A stretch of DNA of 64,000 nt from Rhizobium sp. SG_E_25_P2 (GCF_029892285.1 NZ_JARXVM010000004.1:186001-250000); one strand, 5' to 3'; numbered from the stretch's first letter, positions 24,506 to 34,229 are shown. The notes: generated from the letters alone by a model not told the origin. Program-made: numbers and translations.

Positions 24506-26947
24506 TCAGGCTTTGATCCTGGCCATCTTGGGATCGTAGAGCGGTGCGAGATGCAGCGTGGCGGGCGCCTTGTCCATGGCGACGACGAGTTCGTATGTCC
24601 CGCTGTTCAGGAATTCATCGGTGACGCCTTCGGCATGTTTCACATAGCCGTAGCCGATATTCTTGCCGACCGTATAGCCATAGCCGCCGCTGGTGAGATA
24701 GCCGACAGCGACGCCGTCGCGCAGGATCGTCTCGCGTCCCAGAAGAACCACCGAGAGGTCGTCCACTGTGAAGCCGACGAGCCTTTTCTTGAGCGTCTGA
24801 CCCTTTACGGCTTCCAAAGCCTTGCGGCCGAGGAAGTCGATGGGCTTGCCGAGCTTGACGGCCCAGCCGAGCCCAGCCTCCTCAGGCGTGTCGTTCGGCG
24901 TGATGTCGGAGCCCCAGGCGCGGTAGCCTTTCTCGAGACGCAGAGATTCCAGCGCGCGATAGCCGACCGGTATCAAGCCATGAGGCGCCCCCGCGTCCAT
25001 TAAGGCGTCATAGATACGGCCGAGATCGCCGATCGGCGCATGCAGCTCCCAGCCCAGTTCGCCGACATAGGTGACGCGCAACGCCCGGACGGGAGAGCCC
25101 GCGATATCGATCTCCCGGACATGGCCGAAGGGGAAGGCTGCGTTTGAGAGGTCGGCGGATGTCGCGGCCGCCAGCGTGTCGCGCGCCTTCGGCCCCATCA
25201 GCGACAGCGTGCCCCAGGCTTCCGTGACATCCGTGAGCGTCACGTCGAGTCCCTCTGGAATATGGTCGCGGATCCAGCCGAGATCATGGGTGCGGAAGCC
25301 GGTGCCGGTGACGATGTAGAACCTGTCCTCGGCAATTCGCGCGACGGTCAGATCCGCCTCGACGCCGCCGCGGCTATTGAGGAGTTGCGTATAGGTGAGC
25401 CGTCCCACCGGCTTGCGGACATCATTGGCGCAGATACAGTCGAGAGCGGTGAGAGCATCCGGTCCCGACATCTCGAATTTCGCGAAGGAGGACTGGTCGA
25501 ACACCCCGACCGCCTCGCGCACATGACGATGTTCCACGCCGACCGCATCGAACCAGTTCTGCCGGCCCATGCTGTAACGGTCTTTCGGCTCCACGCCAAC
25601 GGGCGCGAACCAGTTGGGCCGCTCCCAGCCGAGCTTAGAGCCGAACACGGCGCCCGCAGCTTTCAGCCGGTCGTAAAGCGGCGAGGTCAAGCGGGGGCGA
25701 CCGCTGTCATATTCCTCATGCGGGAAAGCGACGGTGTAGTGTTTGCCATAGGCTTCCAGCGTGCGGTCGCGCACCCATTGACGGTCGCGATGCATTTCGG
25801 AGAAGCGCCTGATATCGACCACCCAGAGATCGAGCGGCGCTTCGCCATCGACCACCCATTGCGCGAGCACCCAGCCCGCGCCGCCGCCTGAGGCGATGCC
25901 GAAGGCGTTGAAGCCCGCGCCGACAAACATGTTCTTGCATTCGGGCGCGGCGCCAAGAATGAAATTGCCGTCAGGCGTGAAGCTTTCCGGACCATTGATC
26001 ATTTGCTTGACGCCGACCGTCTCCAGCGCCGGCACGCGGGCGATGGCCTGCTCCATATGCTGTTCGAAATGGTCGAAATCGTCGTCGAACAAGCGGAAAC
26101 CCCATTCATCCGGCACATCGCCGGTGGTCCAGGCCTGCGGATTGGGCTCATAACCGCCCATCACCAGACCGCCGACCTCTTCCTTGAAATAGGTGCGGCG
26201 GTCAGGGTCGCGGATGGTGGGGGCGTCGGTCGACAGGCCCTCGATCTTTTCGGTGACGATATATTGATGCTTGACTGGCTGCAGCGGCACATTGATGCCG
26301 GCCATCGCGCCCACCTGCCGCGCCCATTGGCCGGCGCAATTGACGACCTTTTCGCAGGCGATGTCGCCGAGCGTGGTCTTCACCTTGAGGATGCGGCCAT
26401 TGTCGATCTCGAAACCGGTGACGCGGACATTTTCGACGATCTTCGCGCCATGCATGCGCGCGCCCTTGGCGAGCGACTGGGTGATGTCTGAGGGGCTGGC
26501 CTGGCCATCGGTCGGCAGCCAACTCGCGCCGATGAGATCATCCGTCGTCATCAGCGGCCACATGCGCTTGACCTCTTCCGGCGAGATCAGATGCATCTCC
26601 ATGCCAAAGCTGCCAGCGGTGGTGGCGAGACGCCGGAACTCCGTCCAGCGATCCTGATTGGTGGCGAGGCGGAGGCAGCCGGTCATCTTCCAGCCGGTGG
26701 CGAGGCCGGTTTCCGCCTCCAGTCCTTTGTAGAGCTCCACCGAATATTTCAGCACACGGGTGATCGAGGCCGACGAGCGCAACTGGCCGACAAGGCCCGC
26801 GGCATGCCAGGTGGAGCCCGATGTGAGTTGGCCCTGCTCCAAGAGCAGCACATCCGCCTTGTGATCGCGGGCGAGGTGATAGGCGGTCGAGCAGCCGATG
26901 ATGCCGCCGCCGATGACGACGATCTGGGCGTGGGAGGGCAGGGTCAT
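24506..26947 (-). CDS. Dimethylglycine/sarcosine dehydrogenase-like flavoprotein with GcvT domain
   Basis: The 813-residue protein starts with a DAO-type FAD fold (VVIGGGIIGCSTAYHLA at about 10-26) and TWHAAGL, where H48 is the position of covalent FAD attachment in dimethylglycine dehydrogenases. A linker domain follows, then a GcvT-type tetrahydrofolate-binding aminomethyltransferase domain from about residue 430 (SGPDALTALDCICANDV, TGTGFRTHDLGWI, RVTYVGELGWELHAP). It should oxidatively demethylate an N-methyl amine or amino acid and load the one-carbon unit on tetrahydrofolate. The next gene starts by ATGA overlap and encodes a kinase-like protein. Whether the substrate is dimethylglycine, sarcosine or a methylated compound of the neighbouring pathways is not clear. 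Confidence 0.87.
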   Translation of the reverse strand: MTLPSHAQIVVIGGGIIGCSTAYHLARDHKADVLLLEQGQLTSGSTWHAAGLVGQLRSSASITRVLKYSVELYKGLEAETGLATGWKMTGCLRLATNQDRWTEFRRLATTAGSFGMEMHLISPEEVKRMWPLMTTDDLIGASWLPTDGQASPSDITQSLAKGARMHGAKIVENVRVTGFEIDNGRILKVKTTLGDIACEKVVNCAGQWARQVGAMAGINVPLQPVKHQYIVTEKIEGLSTDAPTIRDPDRRTYFKEEVGGLVMGGYEPNPQAWTTGDVPDEWGFRLFDDDFDHFEQHMEQAIARVPALETVGVKQMINGPESFTPDGNFILGAAPECKNMFVGAGFNAFGIASGGGAGWVLAQWVVDGEAPLDLWVVDIRRFSEMHRDRQWVRDRTLEAYGKHYTVAFPHEEYDSGRPRLTSPLYDRLKAAGAVFGSKLGWERPNWFAPVGVEPKDRYSMGRQNWFDAVGVEHRHVREAVGVFDQSSFAKFEMSGPDALTALDCICANDVRKPVGRLTYTQLLNSRGGVEADLTVARIAEDRFYIVTGTGFRTHDLGWIRDHIPEGLDVTLTDVTEAWGTLSLMGPKARDTLAAATSADLSNAAFPFGHVREIDIAGSPVRALRVTYVGELGWELHAPIGDLGRIYDALMDAGAPHGLIPVGYRALESLRLEKGYRAWGSDITPNDTPEEAGLGWAVKLGKPIDFLGRKALEAVKGQTLKKRLVGFTVDDLSVVLLGRETILRDGVAVGYLTSGGYGYTVGKNIGYGYVKHAEGVTDEFLNSGTYELVVAMDKAPATLHLAPLYDPKMARIKA

Positions 26948-27840
26948 GATCTCAGTCCGTATTGGGCGCGGTACGCATCGAGCGCCGCATCGAGCTTGTC
27001 GAGATTCTCCGCTGTGTAGGCGACATAATCGGCGCCGGGGGCGGAGAGGTGAAGTTCAGACGCCATGCTCCACATGGCTTCGCGCAGAAGCGAGGCGCAT
27101 TGCATGGCGGCGAAGGCGCGAAGGACCGAAGGGTCCGGCTTGGCCCCGAAATAGGCTTCCAGAAACTCCTGCGCCTCGTCCTGGCCGAACCCGGCATTCG
27201 AGGCAGCGCCGGCGAGATCGAACATCGCGGTCGAAAAGCCCGCATATTCGAAATCGATGAGCCAGAGCCGTTCGCCATCATCCAGCAGGTTCGACGGCAG
27301 GAGATCGTTATGGCCGAAAATGATCGGCAGCGGCGCTTGCGCCGCCTCCAATTCTTCGGCGAGCGCGAGATAATCCGGCAGCTTTTCCGTCATCCGGCTT
27401 TCGCCGTCACGCAGCACGCGCGCGTAATCGCGGATAACGTGGAAGACCCAGAACATATAGCCGGGGCCGGACACATGGCGGGGCATAAGCCGGTGGAACT
27501 CGGCGAGAAGCCGGGCAATGCGCAGCCGCTCCGCCGCGACATCCTGGGCGCCCAACGTCTTCGCGCCCAAATAGGCGGAGACCATCAGGCCCGGTTCGGC
27601 ATACTCAACGGCGGGCGCGAAGCCGGCCGCATGCGCCGCGCGCGCGGTCATCAATTCCCGGTCGCGATAGACCTGATGAAAAGGATAATCCTTGCCGAAA
27701 CGCACGACATGCCGGCCGCTGGCGTCCTCGACGACGAAGCTCTCATTGCTGAGGCCGCCCTTCAGCCTGTCGATGCCGATGGAGCCGTTCCAGCAGGGCA
27801 GGGCGCGGATGCGATCCTCGATCTCCGGGGCGATCGTCAT
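26944..27840 (-). CDS. Choline kinase/aminoglycoside phosphotransferase-like protein
   Basis: A 298-residue protein kinase-fold phosphotransferase. FGHNDLLPSNLLDDG is the Brenner-type catalytic motif and LIDFEYAG carries the metal-binding Asp, both closest to choline/ethanolamine kinases. The start at 27840 is preceded by GAGGCG. The stop overlaps the start of the flavoprotein gene, so the two form an operon. A choline-like or other amino alcohol substrate would fit the methyl-amine theme, but this is inference. Confidence 0.83.
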   Translation of the reverse strand: MTIAPEIEDRIRALPCWNGSIGIDRLKGGLSNESFVVEDASGRHVVRFGKDYPFHQVYRDRELMTARAAHAAGFAPAVEYAEPGLMVSAYLGAKTLGAQDVAAERLRIARLLAEFHRLMPRHVSGPGYMFWVFHVIRDYARVLRDGESRMTEKLPDYLALAEELEAAQAPLPIIFGHNDLLPSNLLDDGERLWLIDFEYAGFSTAMFDLAGAASNAGFGQDEAQEFLEAYFGAKPDPSVLRAFAAMQCASLLREAMWSMASELHLSAPGADYVAYTAENLDKLDAALDAYRAQYGLRS

Positions 27841-28095
27841 AGGCGCCTCGCAGTCTGAAGGGAAAGGAAAGTCGAGATATGGAGCTGGTCCATCGCGTTC
27901 TCCCGGTGTGAAGACCAGGCCGCGTGTTCCCTGTTTTTTGTCACGGCCTCGTCGTTGAGCGCATGACACGCCATCCAGCAAGACCTGTCAATCTGGAATC
28001 TGTGGTAATGTGTGGTTTTGTGACCGATTGCGTGGCGGCGCATTGTCATGCGGCTCAGGCTTCGGTTATGATCGTGGCAGTTGAATGAGGTGTCT

Positions 28096-28857
28096 ATGGT
28101 TCAGAGCAAGCGTCAGACGGACATATTGCGGCTGCTCGAAAGCGAGGGCGCGATCGGCATCGCGGAGCTCGCGGCTCGGCTCGGGGTGTCGCTCGAAACT
28201 GTCAGGCGCGATCTGAAGCCGCTTGCCGGCCTGGGCGCGGTCATCAAGACGCATGGCGAGGTCGGGCTCCCCTCCTCGATGGGCGAAGCGCCGTTTGAGA
28301 AGCGAATGCGCGAAAACAGCGCCGCCAAGAAGACCATCGCCGCCCATGTCGCCGCCACGATCCGCGACGGCGATTCCATCATGCTGGACACGGGTACGAC
28401 CACGAGTTTCCTGGCGCGAGCGCTCATCGGCCATCGACGGCTGACGGTGGTGACCAATTCCTCCGATATCGCCCGCACGCTCGCCACTGTCAATGGCAAC
28501 CGGGTCTATATGGCGGGCGGAGAATTGCGCAGCGACAATGGCGCAGCCTTCGGCTCGACGGCGATCGATTTCGTCAGCCGGTTCAGCGTCACCCACGCCA
28601 TCGTCTCGGCGGGCGGCATCGATAAGGACGGCGTGATGGATTTCGATCTCGATGAAGCGGATTTTGCACGCATGGCCTTGAGCCGGGGCCAGCGGCGGCT
28701 GGTCGTCTGCGACCACACGAAATTCGGCCGCCAGGGGCTGGTGCGGGTCTGCGGCTTCAGCGGCGTCACCGAGCTTGCCACAGATTATGCGCCGCCTTAC
28801 GAGATCAGCGCCGCGCTCGAGGCTTCGGGCGCGGCGCTGACGGTGGCTCACAAGTAA
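28096..28857 (+). CDS. DeoR/GlpR family transcriptional regulator
   Basis: A 253-residue repressor-type protein: N-terminal DeoR helix-turn-helix (RQTDILRLLESEGAIGIAE, then LGVSLETVRRDL) and a C-terminal sugar-phosphate-sensor-like domain with DTGTTTSFLARAL and NSSDIA. The ATG at 28096 has GAGGTG just upstream. It is divergent from the kinase/flavoprotein operon, with a 255-base AT-richer gap between start codons that should contain both promoters. A TTGACAGG on the minus strand near 27985 could be a -35 element for the leftward operon. Confidence 0.9.
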   Translation: MVQSKRQTDILRLLESEGAIGIAELAARLGVSLETVRRDLKPLAGLGAVIKTHGEVGLPSSMGEAPFEKRMRENSAAKKTIAAHVAATIRDGDSIMLDTGTTTSFLARALIGHRRLTVVTNSSDIARTLATVNGNRVYMAGGELRSDNGAAFGSTAIDFVSRFSVTHAIVSAGGIDKDGVMDFDLDEADFARMALSRGQRRLVVCDHTKFGRQGLVRVCGFSGVTELATDYAPPYEISAALEASGAALTVAHK

Positions 28858-28858
28858 G

Positions 28859-28887
28859 GATCGGGCCGCTGGACTGGCGGCCGGATC
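28859..28887. terminator. Bidirectional stem-loop between DeoR and permease genes
   Basis: Eleven-base arms (GATCGGGCCGC and GCGGCCGGATC) pair with one mismatch around a seven-base loop, in the 38-base gap between convergent genes. The plus-strand side is followed by GTTTCG. Probably ends transcription from one or both sides. Confidence 0.55.
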
Positions 28888-28895
28888 GTTTCGCG

Positions 28896-30683
28896 TCAGG
28901 CTGGCAGCTGGAACACCACATTGGCGATCAGCACGATCGCCAGGCCGCCGGCGAGCGCGAGATAGGGCAGCATGCCTGCCTTCTTCACCCCGAGATCCTG
29001 ACCGACCAGGCCGAGATCCTCCATGGCTTCCGGCGGGAATTTGCCCTTGTCCTGCACGAAATGTCGGTAGGCGAAGACCGGCAGGATGAGCGCGGCGAAG
29101 ATGAAGCCGACCCACAGTGCATTCGAATAGCCCCAGACCTTGGCGCCCGCGCCGAGGAACAGCGCGTTGACGAATGCCAGCACGGTGTTGACGCCGATCA
29201 GCCAGGTCGGCGCCTTCCAGGGGCGTTCGACATGGCCCGAATCCATCCGGTGGATCCAGCCGGAATTGAGGTTGAGGAAGTTGAAGATGATGTAGCCGAC
29301 ATTCGATACGGCCAGCACGAAGAAGTAGCCTGCGGCGTCCGACGCGATCGCCAAGAGCAGCAGATTGAAGCCGAAATCGGTCCACATCGCGCCGGTGGGG
29401 GCGCCGTTCTTGTTGACATGGCTGAGATAGCGCGGCAGCCAGCCGTCTCTGGAGCCCTGATAGAGCGTGCGCGAGGAGCCCGCCATCGCCGTCATGATGG
29501 CGAGAAACAGCGCCATGATCATCAGGATCACGAGGATCTGCGTGACGATGCGACCGCCATGGATGAGGCCGGCCAGCGCTTCGGCGACGCCGGTGCCGTC
29601 GACGATCCCCGGCGCCAGCATGCCGCTATGGCCGAGCACGCCCTGGAAGGCGAAGGGCACGAGGAAGAAGAACAGGCAGCAGACTAGGCCCGAATAGAAG
29701 ATGGCCTTGAACGTGTCCGTCTTCGGGTTCTTCAGTTCGCGGGTATAGCAGACGGCGGTCTCAAACCCGTAGGTCGACCAGGCTGCGATATAGAGCCCGC
29801 CGAGGAACAGCGTCCAGCCGCCATTGCTCCAGGTTCCATCGACGCCGGAATAGCCTGCGGTCGGCGGCACGAGGCCGGTAACGTTGGCGGCGACGATCTG
29901 ACCCGAAAAGATCGGCCAGAGGCCGATGAGCAAAAGCGGGATCAGCACGATGATCGCCAGCCATTTCTGCACACTGGCCGTTTCCGCAATGCCGCGATGC
30001 TGGATCGCGAAAATGATCAGCATCAGCGCGACGCCGATCACGAAGGTGGCGTTGAGATTGGCCTTGGCGAGGAAGGGAATGTCAAACGAGATCAGCGACC
30101 AGCTGCGGATGGCAGGCGTGAGCGCGGCGATCGCGTCATTGGACAGGAGCGCGTTGATCGCCTGATCGGGCGTCGATCCCGCATTGGCTGCGAGCCATTC
30201 CGCCACGCGCGGGCTGTCTGCAGCGAGCGTCGAGGCATGGGCGGCGACCCAATCGAGCACGGCCTGCGATTCCGCTACCGGGATCGGGAATAGCGCATTG
30301 AGAATATAACCAGCGGCAATCGCGCAGCCGAGCGACAGAACCGGCGACCAGGCGAACCAGTTGCACCAGACCGAAAGCGGCGCGATGAATTTGGAATAAC
30401 GCAGCCAGGCGGTGGCGCCATAAACAGAAGCGCCGCCGGATTTGTTGCCGAACATGCCGGCGATTTCCGCATAGGTGAAAGATTGCAGGAAGCCCATGAT
30501 CATCGAGATGATCCAGACGAGGAAAGCGAGCTTGCCCGTGGTGCCGGCGATGCCGCCGATCGAAAAGAGAACAAGGGGCGGCACGCCTGCGGCAACCCAG
30601 AACGCGCCTTTCCAATCAAGCGTTCGTTGAAGACTGCCTTGCGTAGCGGGCGGCGCCGAAGCGACGTCGGTAATATTGGTCAT
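28896..30683 (-). CDS. APC superfamily amino acid/amine permease
   Basis: A 595-residue inner-membrane transporter with about twelve hydrophobic segments. The APC signature region near the N terminus (GGIAGTTGK, then SFTYAEIAGMFGNKSGGASVYG) is conserved. It is longer than usual because of a soluble-looking loop of about 60 residues (around 150-210) between early membrane segments. Its gene is divergent from the trimethylamine N-oxide demethylase gene, so uptake of a methylated amine or N-oxide is a sensible guess. Family members transport amino acids and amines; the substrate is not determined. Confidence 0.86.
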   Translation of the reverse strand: MTNITDVASAPPATQGSLQRTLDWKGAFWVAAGVPPLVLFSIGGIAGTTGKLAFLVWIISMIMGFLQSFTYAEIAGMFGNKSGGASVYGATAWLRYSKFIAPLSVWCNWFAWSPVLSLGCAIAAGYILNALFPIPVAESQAVLDWVAAHASTLAADSPRVAEWLAANAGSTPDQAINALLSNDAIAALTPAIRSWSLISFDIPFLAKANLNATFVIGVALMLIIFAIQHRGIAETASVQKWLAIIVLIPLLLIGLWPIFSGQIVAANVTGLVPPTAGYSGVDGTWSNGGWTLFLGGLYIAAWSTYGFETAVCYTRELKNPKTDTFKAIFYSGLVCCLFFFLVPFAFQGVLGHSGMLAPGIVDGTGVAEALAGLIHGGRIVTQILVILMIMALFLAIMTAMAGSSRTLYQGSRDGWLPRYLSHVNKNGAPTGAMWTDFGFNLLLLAIASDAAGYFFVLAVSNVGYIIFNFLNLNSGWIHRMDSGHVERPWKAPTWLIGVNTVLAFVNALFLGAGAKVWGYSNALWVGFIFAALILPVFAYRHFVQDKGKFPPEAMEDLGLVGQDLGVKKAGMLPYLALAGGLAIVLIANVVFQLPA

Positions 30684-31125
30684 GATCTTGGTTCCCCAAC
30701 CGGTGTTGCGACGCTGTGCGTCCGTCGTTTTGCCCGGTCCGCCATGTTCGGTCGGCTGTTATGGGCCGCCTTCGCGTCCTTCTGTGTGTGGCGCGACGTG
30801 ACCGGGAAAACTATCCTCACAGTGGAATAAATTTCACAAAGGTCAAGGGATTCTGCGTGGAGCGAGACCAGTCTTTGCACTTTTCCGCCGATGAAATCCC
30901 GCTTGGGCTGTACGTCTGTTGGTGCATGCAATTTCTGGGGTGTGTGGAGGGCGTGGCGACGGTAAAAGAGCCCTTTGGTGGCCGATCACAGCGACGTCGC
31001 TTCGGCTCAGGCTTTCGTAGATTCGGTAATCAAGGGAATATAAATTGAACACAGTGAAAATATCTTTGCTTTGAAGACGGTTTTGTTGTTTCCTCCTGCC
31101 GAAGGTTCATGGGCAGGAGGCCTTT
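30684..31125. promoter_or_regulatory. Divergent promoter region between APC permease and tdm
   Basis: A 442-base non-coding stretch, AT-richer than its surroundings. It contains the dyad at 30822-30837, a related half-site CACAGTGAAAATAT at 31050-31063, and TATAAA at 31039-31044 that could be a -10 for tdm although no good -35 is visible. An AGGAGG five bases before the tdm ATG is a strong ribosome-binding site. I see no gene or RNA in it. Confidence 0.6.
30822..30837. promoter_or_regulatory. Imperfect palindrome GTGGAATAAATTTCAC
   Basis: Six of eight base pairs match across the dyad. It resembles the longer palindrome upstream of dmmD (39482-39504), which also has GTG, GGAATAA, ATTT and CAC in order. 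A shared regulator of the methylamine genes could bind both; no such regulator has been matched to them. Confidence 0.35.
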
Positions 31126-33525
31126 ATGACGCGCTTTGACAGTTCGGCGGGACAGAGCCGTTTAGCTGGCGGCTATCCGGTCGTCGTGCGATCCGCGCGG
31201 CCAAGCCAAACATTCATGCCCGGCTTCCAATCGCCGGCGTCTTCCGTCGAACGTTACAGGGTTCGAGGCGGCGGCAGCCTGACTACGCCCGTATTCGAAG
31301 GCGACCGTCTCACATTTGTCGACAAGGAAGGCCTGCAGCCTTGCGAAATTTCCTTTCTCGACAGTCAGGGCAGGTTCGCCGGGCAGCCTCTGGGCGTCGC
31401 GTTTAATGCCCCTGGCGATGGCCTCAAGGCGATCCTTGTAAGCCAGGATGTCAGCGCCCGAAGGCTTCGGTCCGCTTTGGAGCGCCGGAATGCCGATCTT
31501 TCCAACCTGATGGCGCTCCGCGTGTTCGGCGGCGGCTCGCGTCCCGGCGAAAGTGTCGATTTGACCGTCGCATCCGCTGGCCTGTTGATTGCCGCTGCGC
31601 CCGGCGCCGCTATGTCGCCGGACGAACAGGAAGCCGCCACCGAAATTGAAATCAGGATCGTTCGGGCCAATAAGGTGCGCGACTATGCGGCCTATCTGCC
31701 AGAACCACTCGCCGATCCCCTGCAGGATATCCGCATCGATGCGGCGACGGCGAAAGCCTATTTCGTCCGCGCTGGCGAATTCATCCAGGTGATCGACGTG
31801 TTCGGTCGGCAATGCACCGATTTCCAGGCGTTTTCCGCCCGCAAGCTCGACAAGGGGCTTGATCTCGCGCTTGACGCCACCGTGACCCGCACACTGCTTG
31901 GCCGCAGTTATCCGATCCCCGGCCTGCCGTCCAAGGCCTTCGACCGCGATTTCGAGCCTCTGGTGGAGGTGGTGCAGGACACTGTCGGCCGTCATGACGC
32001 CTTTGCGACGGCCTGTAATTCCCGTTATTATGACGACATGGGCTATCCCGGCCATGTCAATTGCACGGACAATTTCAACGAGGCGCTCGCGTCCTACGGC
32101 GTGGCGCCGCGCAAGGGCTGGGAAGCGCTCAATTATTTCTACAATACGCGCGTCGACGACCACAATCAGCTCTATCTCGATGAGCCCTGGTCACGGCCGG
32201 GCGACTATGTGCTCATGCGGGCGCTGACTGATCTTGTCTGTGTGTCCTCGTCTTGTCCCGACGATATCGATGCTGCAAACGGCTGGACGCCGACCGACAT
32301 TCATATCCGCACCTTCTCCGCCCAGGAAAAATTCTCTCGAGCCATGGCTTATCGCATGACCCCCGACGCGCCTGCCGAATTGACGCGGGAAACCGCCTTT
32401 CACGACAAACTGTCCGCGATGACCCGGGACATGACCGAATATCGCGGCTTTTGGCTGCCCAATCGCTTCACGGCCACGGGGCCGATCGAGGAATATTGGG
32501 CTTGCCGCGAGGCCGCCGCCTTGATCGACCTCTCGCCGCTCAGGAAATTCGAGGTCACCGGTCCGGATTCCGAAGCGCTGCTGCAATATTGCCTGACGCG
32601 CGACATCCGCAAGCTGACGACCGGCCAGGTGGTCTATTCTGCGATGTGCTTTGAGCATGGCGGCATGATCGACGATGGCACCCTGTTCCGGCTCGGCGAC
32701 CACAATTTTCGCTGGATCGGCGGCGACGACTATAGCGGCATCTGGCTGCGCGAGATCGCGGAGAAGAAAGGCTTCAAGGCATGGGTGCGCTCCTCCACCG
32801 ATCAACTGCACAATATCGCGGTGCAGGGTCCGAAATCGCGCGACATCCTCAAGGATATCTTCTGGACCGGACCGCGCCAGCCTGAGATTGCCGATCTCGA
32901 ATGGTTCCGTTTCACGGTCGCTCGCATCGGCCATTTCGAGGGGCCGCCGGTGGTCGTATCGCGCACGGGGTACACCGGCGAGCTCGGCTATGAAATTTTC
33001 TGCCACCCCAAGGATGCAGCAGCCGTGTTCGACGCGGTCTGGGCGGCCGGCGAGCCGTACGGATTGAAGCCCATGGGCCTGCAGGCGCTCGACATGGTCA
33101 GGATCGAGGCGGGGCTGATTTTCGCCCATTACGATTTCGACGACCAGACCGATCCCTTCGAGGCGGGTATCGGCTTCACCGTGCCTCTCAAGTCCAAACA
33201 GGATGATTTCATCGGTCGAGACGCCCTGATCCGCCGCAAAGAAAATCCAAGGATGCGCATGGTGGGGCTCGATATAGCCTCCAACGAAGCCGTGGGCCAT
33301 GGCGATCCGCTCTATATCGGCCGCGCCCAGATCGGCGTCGTCACCAGCGCCACCGCGTCACCTATCCTCGGAAAGGTTATCGCCATGGCGCGTGTGGATG
33401 TAACCCATGCGACGGTCGGGACTGAACTGGAGATCGGCAAGCTCGACGGGCTGCAGAAGCGCATTCCCGCAGTCATCACGACGTTGTCGCATTATGATCC
33501 GGAAAAGAAGCGCCCGCGGGCGTGA
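31126..33525 (+). CDS. tdm: Trimethylamine N-oxide demethylase
   Basis: The 799-residue protein converts trimethylamine N-oxide to dimethylamine and formaldehyde and can hand the formaldehyde to tetrahydrofolate. It has a DUF1989-type N-terminal part and a C-terminal GcvT-like tetrahydrofolate domain (about 405-799; SGYTGELGYEIF-like motif RTGYTGELGYEIF). Candidate zinc and catalytic residues are D232, C297, C313 and C377; their spacing (65, 16, 64) equals that I recall for D198, C263, C279 and C343 of Methylocella silvestris Tdm. The N terminus is about 34 residues longer. Start: AGGAGG five bases upstream. It lies opposite an APC permease and close to tmm and dmmDABC, giving the whole trimethylamine pathway. 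Confidence 0.9.
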   Translation: MTRFDSSAGQSRLAGGYPVVVRSARPSQTFMPGFQSPASSVERYRVRGGGSLTTPVFEGDRLTFVDKEGLQPCEISFLDSQGRFAGQPLGVAFNAPGDGLKAILVSQDVSARRLRSALERRNADLSNLMALRVFGGGSRPGESVDLTVASAGLLIAAAPGAAMSPDEQEAATEIEIRIVRANKVRDYAAYLPEPLADPLQDIRIDAATAKAYFVRAGEFIQVIDVFGRQCTDFQAFSARKLDKGLDLALDATVTRTLLGRSYPIPGLPSKAFDRDFEPLVEVVQDTVGRHDAFATACNSRYYDDMGYPGHVNCTDNFNEALASYGVAPRKGWEALNYFYNTRVDDHNQLYLDEPWSRPGDYVLMRALTDLVCVSSSCPDDIDAANGWTPTDIHIRTFSAQEKFSRAMAYRMTPDAPAELTRETAFHDKLSAMTRDMTEYRGFWLPNRFTATGPIEEYWACREAAALIDLSPLRKFEVTGPDSEALLQYCLTRDIRKLTTGQVVYSAMCFEHGGMIDDGTLFRLGDHNFRWIGGDDYSGIWLREIAEKKGFKAWVRSSTDQLHNIAVQGPKSRDILKDIFWTGPRQPEIADLEWFRFTVARIGHFEGPPVVVSRTGYTGELGYEIFCHPKDAAAVFDAVWAAGEPYGLKPMGLQALDMVRIEAGLIFAHYDFDDQTDPFEAGIGFTVPLKSKQDDFIGRDALIRRKENPRMRMVGLDIASNEAVGHGDPLYIGRAQIGVVTSATASPILGKVIAMARVDVTHATVGTELEIGKLDGLQKRIPAVITTLSHYDPEKKRPRA

Positions 33526-33536
33526 CCAACGGCTTT

Positions 33537-33558
33537 GGGCGAGCAGATCAGCTCGCCC
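33537..33558. terminator. Stem-loop between tdm and the PAS gene
   Basis: A perfect eight-base stem (GGGCGAGC and complement) with a six-base loop, twelve bases after the tdm stop. The stop codon of the convergent PAS-protein gene lies inside the loop. It likely acts as a terminator for tdm and possibly for both strands; no long T-run follows. Confidence 0.6.
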
Positions 33559-34147
33559 GCTTCTGTGCGGAGGTAATGGCGCGAGCCGCCTCTTCCGAGG
33601 CATTCGCCAGCTGACGCATTTCGGCGGCGAGCACGGCGAAGCCTGAACCCGCGTTTCCGGCGCGGGCGGCTTCGATGCCGGCATTGACGGCGAGCATCTT
33701 CAGATATCTCAGTGAATGGAGAATCTCGCCGGTCTTCGAGGCCGTCACCCGCATTTCCGATGTCTGCGCGTCGATCCGCTGGTAGAGCGACTCGATGTTG
33801 ATGATGCTGCCTTCGAGATACATCAGTTCGCCATTGTCGTCCCAGACGCCCCCGCCTGTTTCCGTCACCCAGATCAGATGCCCGTCCGCATGGCGCATGC
33901 GATATTCCATGGTCCAGTCGGTTCGCTTTTCCAGCGCCGCGCCGACGGTTTCGTCCATCCGCGCCACGTCTTCCTCGGAAATGAGCGAGGTGAAGGTCCT
34001 GACCTTGTTGCCGATCAGGTCATCGGCGCGATAGCCGAAGATCCTCTGGATGCCGTCGGTGATTTCCAACATCGTATATTCGGCGTCCGCCTTGCAGCGG
34101 TAAAGCACCCCATTCATGCGCCCGAGTATGCTGGTCTGGAAATCCAT
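33548..34147 (-). CDS. Short soluble PAS/chemoreceptor-like protein
   Basis: A 199-residue protein with a PAS domain (about 15-125; a PAS_3-like EYRMRHADGHLIWVTETG and EGSIINIE) followed by only about 70 residues of methyl-accepting chemotaxis helix, including VNAGIEAARAGNAGSGFAVLAAEMRQLA. There is no membrane segment, no HAMP domain, and the signalling helices are much shorter than in full chemoreceptors, so a complete four-helix bundle is not possible within one chain. It stands between tdm and tmm. It may be a soluble sensor that dimerises or docks on a chemoreceptor array and responds to a ligand of the methylamine pathway; this is inference. Confidence 0.82.
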   Translation of the reverse strand: MDFQTSILGRMNGVLYRCKADAEYTMLEITDGIQRIFGYRADDLIGNKVRTFTSLISEEDVARMDETVGAALEKRTDWTMEYRMRHADGHLIWVTETGGGVWDDNGELMYLEGSIINIESLYQRIDAQTSEMRVTASKTGEILHSLRYLKMLAVNAGIEAARAGNAGSGFAVLAAEMRQLANASEEAARAITSAQKRAS

Positions 34148-34229
34148 GAAACACCTGAGAAATGAATTTTATGATGAATTATTTCTTCCGCAAAATGCTT
34201 AGAAATCCGTGAATGCCCTGTCGAAAACA

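Noticed and set aside
28066-29385. A 439-codon frame spanning the DeoR and permease genes on the minus strand
   Set aside because: It overlaps two well-supported genes in other frames and has no domain pattern.
31126-33525. Annotating the DUF1989-GcvT fusion as a urea carboxylase-associated or carboxyguanidine deiminase protein
   Set aside because: The GcvT fusion, the conserved Asp/Cys spacing and the tmm/dmm neighbourhood point to trimethylamine N-oxide demethylase.
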